Source of the DNA: Schoenoplectus triqueter
Taxonomy: Eukaryota > Streptophyta > Magnoliopsida > Poales > Cyperaceae
Length of the DNA stretch: 64,000 nt
Assembly (NCBI GenBank): GCA_964058805.1
Contig: CAXKVV010002170.1
Location: forward strand, 1-64,000
Direction: 5' to 3'
Part shown: piece by piece, positions 62,201 to 64,000 of the stretch
How positions within the stretch are numbered: position 1 is the stretch's first letter
How the letters are laid out: each line of letters starts with the position of its first letter
The notes under the pieces: generated by a model
What the model saw: only the letters and a program-made list of their open reading frames with translations
What the model was told of the DNA's origin: nothing
Database searches by the model: none
Program-made: the position numbers and the translations under genes

Positions 62201-64000
62201 TACCGTGGGCGTCGGGTGCCGTTTTAATGTTTTGCGCTCCCGGACTCGTTTTCGGCAGTACCGAGGGCGTCGGGTCCCGTTTTCATGTTTTGCGCTCCCG
62301 GACTCGTTTTCGGCGGTACCGAGGGCGTCGGGTCCCGTTTTCATGTTTTGCGTGCCTGGACTCGATTTCGGCGGTACCGAGTGCGTCGGGTCTCGTTTTC
62401 TTAATTTGGGCGCTCGAACTCGTTTTCGGCGGAACCGTGGGCGTCGCGTCCCGTTTTCACGTTTTGCGCGCCCGGACTCGGTTTCGGCGGTTCCGAGGGC
62501 GTTGGGACCCGTTTTCATGTTTTGCGCGCCCGGACCCCGTTTCGGCGGAACCGAGGGCGTCGGGTCCCGTTTTCACGTTTTGCGCGCCCGGACTCGGATT
62601 CGGCGGTACCGAGGGCGTCGGGACCCGTTTTCATGTTTTGCGCGCCCGAACCTTGTTTCGGCGGTACCGAGGGTGTCGGGTCCCGTTTTCATGTTTTGCG
62701 CTCCCCGACTCGTTTTCGGCGGTACCGAGGGCGTCGGGACCCGTTTTCATATTTTGCGCGCCCGGACCTTGTTTCGGCGGTACCGAGGGCGTCGGGTCTC
62801 GTTTTCATGTTTTGCGCGCCCGGACTCGGTTTCGGCGGTACCGAGGGCGTCGGGTCCCGTTTTCAAGTTTTGCGCGCCCGGACTCGGTTTCGGCGGTACC
62901 GAGGGCGTCGGGACCCATTTTCATGTTTTGCGCGCCCGGAGCCGATTTCGGCGGTACCGAGGGAGTCGTGTCCCGTTTTCAAGCTTTGCGCGCACGGACT
63001 CGGTTTTGGCGGTACCGAGGGCGTCGGGTCTCGTTTTCATGTTTTGCACTCCCGGACTCGTTTTCGGCGGTACCGAGGGCGTCGAGTCCCGTTTTCATGT
63101 TTTGCGCGCCCAGACTCGGTTTCGGCGGTAGCGAGGGTGTCGGGACCCGTTTTCATGTTTTGCGCGCCCGGACCCGATTTCGACGGTACCGAGGGAGTCG
63201 TGTCCCGTTTTCATGTTTTGCGCGCCCGGACTCGGTTTCGGCGGTACCGAGGGCGTCGGGTCCTGTTTTCATGTTTTGCGCTCCCGGACTCGTTTTCGGC
63301 GGTACCGAGGGCGTCGGGTCCCGTTTTCATGTTTTGCGTGCCCGGACTCGATTTCGGCGGTACCGAGTGCGTCGGGTCTCGTTTTCTTAATTTGGGCTCT
63401 CGAACTCGTTTTCGGCGGAACTGAGGGCATTGGGTCCCGTTTTCACGTTTTGGCGCGCCCGGACTCGGTTTCGGCGGTACCGAGGGCGTCGGGACCCGTT
63501 TGCATGTTTTGCGCGCCCGGACCTTGTTTCGGCGGTACCGAGGGTGTCGGGTCCCGTTTTCATGTTTTTCGCTCCCCGACTCATTTTCGACGGTACCGAT
63601 GGCGTCGAGACCTGTTTTCATGTTTTGCGTGCCCGGACTCGATTTCGGCGGTACCTAGTGTGTCGGGTCTCGTTTTCTTAATTTGGGCGCTCGAACTCGT
63701 TTTCGGCGGAACCGAGAGCGTCGGGTCCCGTTTTCACGTTTTGCGCGTCCGGACTCGGTTTCGGCGGTACCGAGGGCGTCGGGACCCGTTTTCATATTTT
63801 GCTCGCCCGTACCTTGTTTCGGCGGTACCGAGGGCGTCGGGTATCGTTTTCATGTTTTGCGCGCCCGGACTCGGTTTCGGCGGTACCGAGGTCGTCGGGT
63901 CCCGTTTTCATGTTTTGCGCTCCCGGACTCGTTTTCGGCGTTACCGAGTACGTCGGGTCCCGTTTTCATGTTTTGCGCTCCCGGGCTCGTTTTCGGCGGT
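59211..64000 (+). repeat. Imperfect 1.5-1.9 kb repeats at the right edge
   Basis: A distinctive monomer with GGAGCCGATTTCGG starts at 59,508, 61,016 and 62,930, giving spacings of 1,508 bp (26 monomers) and 1,914 bp (33 monomers). A separate segment around 60,120-60,720 recurs near 61,918-62,518 at 1,798 bp (31 monomers). All offsets are whole multiples of 58, so no length-variant monomer lies between. The varying spacing suggests an older, rearranged HOR. The array runs off the window at 64,000. Confidence 0.8.

Larger units (their letters stand above)
1..64000 (+). repeat. 58-bp GC-rich satellite array, uninterrupted
   Basis: The window is a head-to-tail tandem array of a 58-bp monomer with all copies in one orientation. 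Nearly every monomer shows the landmarks TTTCGGCGGTACCGAGG (monomer positions about 18-33), a GTCGGG block and a GTTTTCATGTTTT end. The consensus holds about 38 G or C in 58 bases, 10 CpG dinucleotides, 16 T and only 4 A on this strand. No stretch of even 100 bp departs from the monomer pattern, and I see no transposon, unique DNA, inversion or RNA gene. Known biology: arrays of this size with higher-order structure belong to eukaryotic heterochromatin. The lineage and chromosomal position cannot be read from the sequence. Confidence 0.98.
52892..64000 (+). repeat. More diverged right part of the array
   Basis: The 58-bp register and subtypes A-H continue to the end of the window, but copies are less alike than in the left and middle blocks. 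The F-led module starting at 52,957 recurs at 55,741 and 57,421. The last F monomer I see is near 59,102. C monomers here are sometimes altered: CTAAATTT near 53,297, TTAATGTGG near 60,082, and C-like monomers near 57,714 and 61,714 that end in CACGTTTT. No gene or unique sequence is present. Confidence 0.83.

Noticed and set aside
570..63621. Minus-strand open frames of 60-180 codons with repeats such as MKTGPDALGTAE
   Set aside because: They are shadows of the same monomer and are limited by the TGA opposite TTCATG in each monomer. Their length depends on which variants happen to adjoin.
1..64000. Hundreds of long + strand open frames (up to 869 codons) as genes for a repetitive protein
   Set aside because: The same translation appears in all three phases because the 58-bp unit rotates the frame, stops are missing only through low A content, and there are no start contexts, introns, domains or flanking gene signals.
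1..64000. CRISPR array (short repeats at regular spacing)
   Set aside because: There are no unique spacers. The whole 58 bp is conserved, the copy number is far beyond a CRISPR array, and no cas-like gene is present.
1..64000. Telomeric, rDNA spacer or alpha-satellite identity
   Set aside because: There is no TTAGGG-like motif, no rRNA sequence, and the unit is 58 bp and GC-rich, not a roughly 171-bp AT-rich one.
1..64000. G-quadruplex-forming repeat
   Set aside because: Each monomer has only two or three GGG runs separated by long gaps, so four runs with short loops do not occur in the consensus.
46..64000. CENP-B box half-match on the minus strand (GAAAACGGGA in each monomer)
   Set aside because: Only the 3' half resembles the box. 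The required TTCG half is absent at the right spacing, so it is weaker than the + strand D-monomer match.

Overview
The whole 64 kb window is one satellite DNA array. I see no gene, RNA gene or transposon in it. A 58-bp monomer (about 66% G+C) is repeated head to tail, always in the same orientation, from the first base to the last, for about 1,100 copies. Most monomers carry a KpnI site (GGTACC) at monomer positions 24-29, dense CpG (10 per 58 bp in the consensus) and T4 tracts. Both window edges lie inside the array, so the true array is longer than 64 kb. Such an array points to eukaryotic heterochromatin (centromeric, pericentromeric, subtelomeric or a satellite-rich chromosome arm). I do not recognise the family and cannot name the organism.

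Layout. (1) 1 to ~10,790: a very homogeneous higher-order repeat (HOR) of 1,856 bp (32 monomers), five full copies plus most of a sixth. (2) ~10,790-14,720: diverged monomers without a clear HOR. (3) ~14,720-19,625: about three copies of a 1,625-bp HOR (28 monomers plus 1 bp). (4) ~19,625-38,250: a mosaic of nested duplications of 58 bp to several kb. (5) ~38,250-45,657: two copies of a 3,767-bp HOR. (6) ~44,903-48,110: two copies of a 1,603-bp HOR. (7) ~47,255-52,892: two copies of a 2,819-bp HOR. (8) ~52,893-64,000: more diverged monomers with 1.3-1.9 kb repeats.

Monomer subtypes recur in fixed company. I call them here A (canonical), B (GCGCTCCCGG start), C (ends CTTAATTT), D (always GGAACC, normally after C), E (GGACCTTG), F (GGAGGTATAG or GGAGGTAGAG), G (GACGGTACCGATGG) and H (GGCGCC, normally after G). 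Length variants (38, 56, 57, 59 and 60 bp) act as markers. They account exactly for the non-multiples of 58 in the HOR periods, which shows that the duplications were in register.

The long open frames are artefacts. The + strand consensus has only four A's and no stop trinucleotide, and because 58 leaves remainder 1 when divided by 3, one frame cycles through all three phases of the monomer. Frames end only where variant monomers bring a TAA, TAG or TGA. Block boundaries given here were read by eye and are good to about one monomer (roughly 60 bp) unless a precise position is stated.
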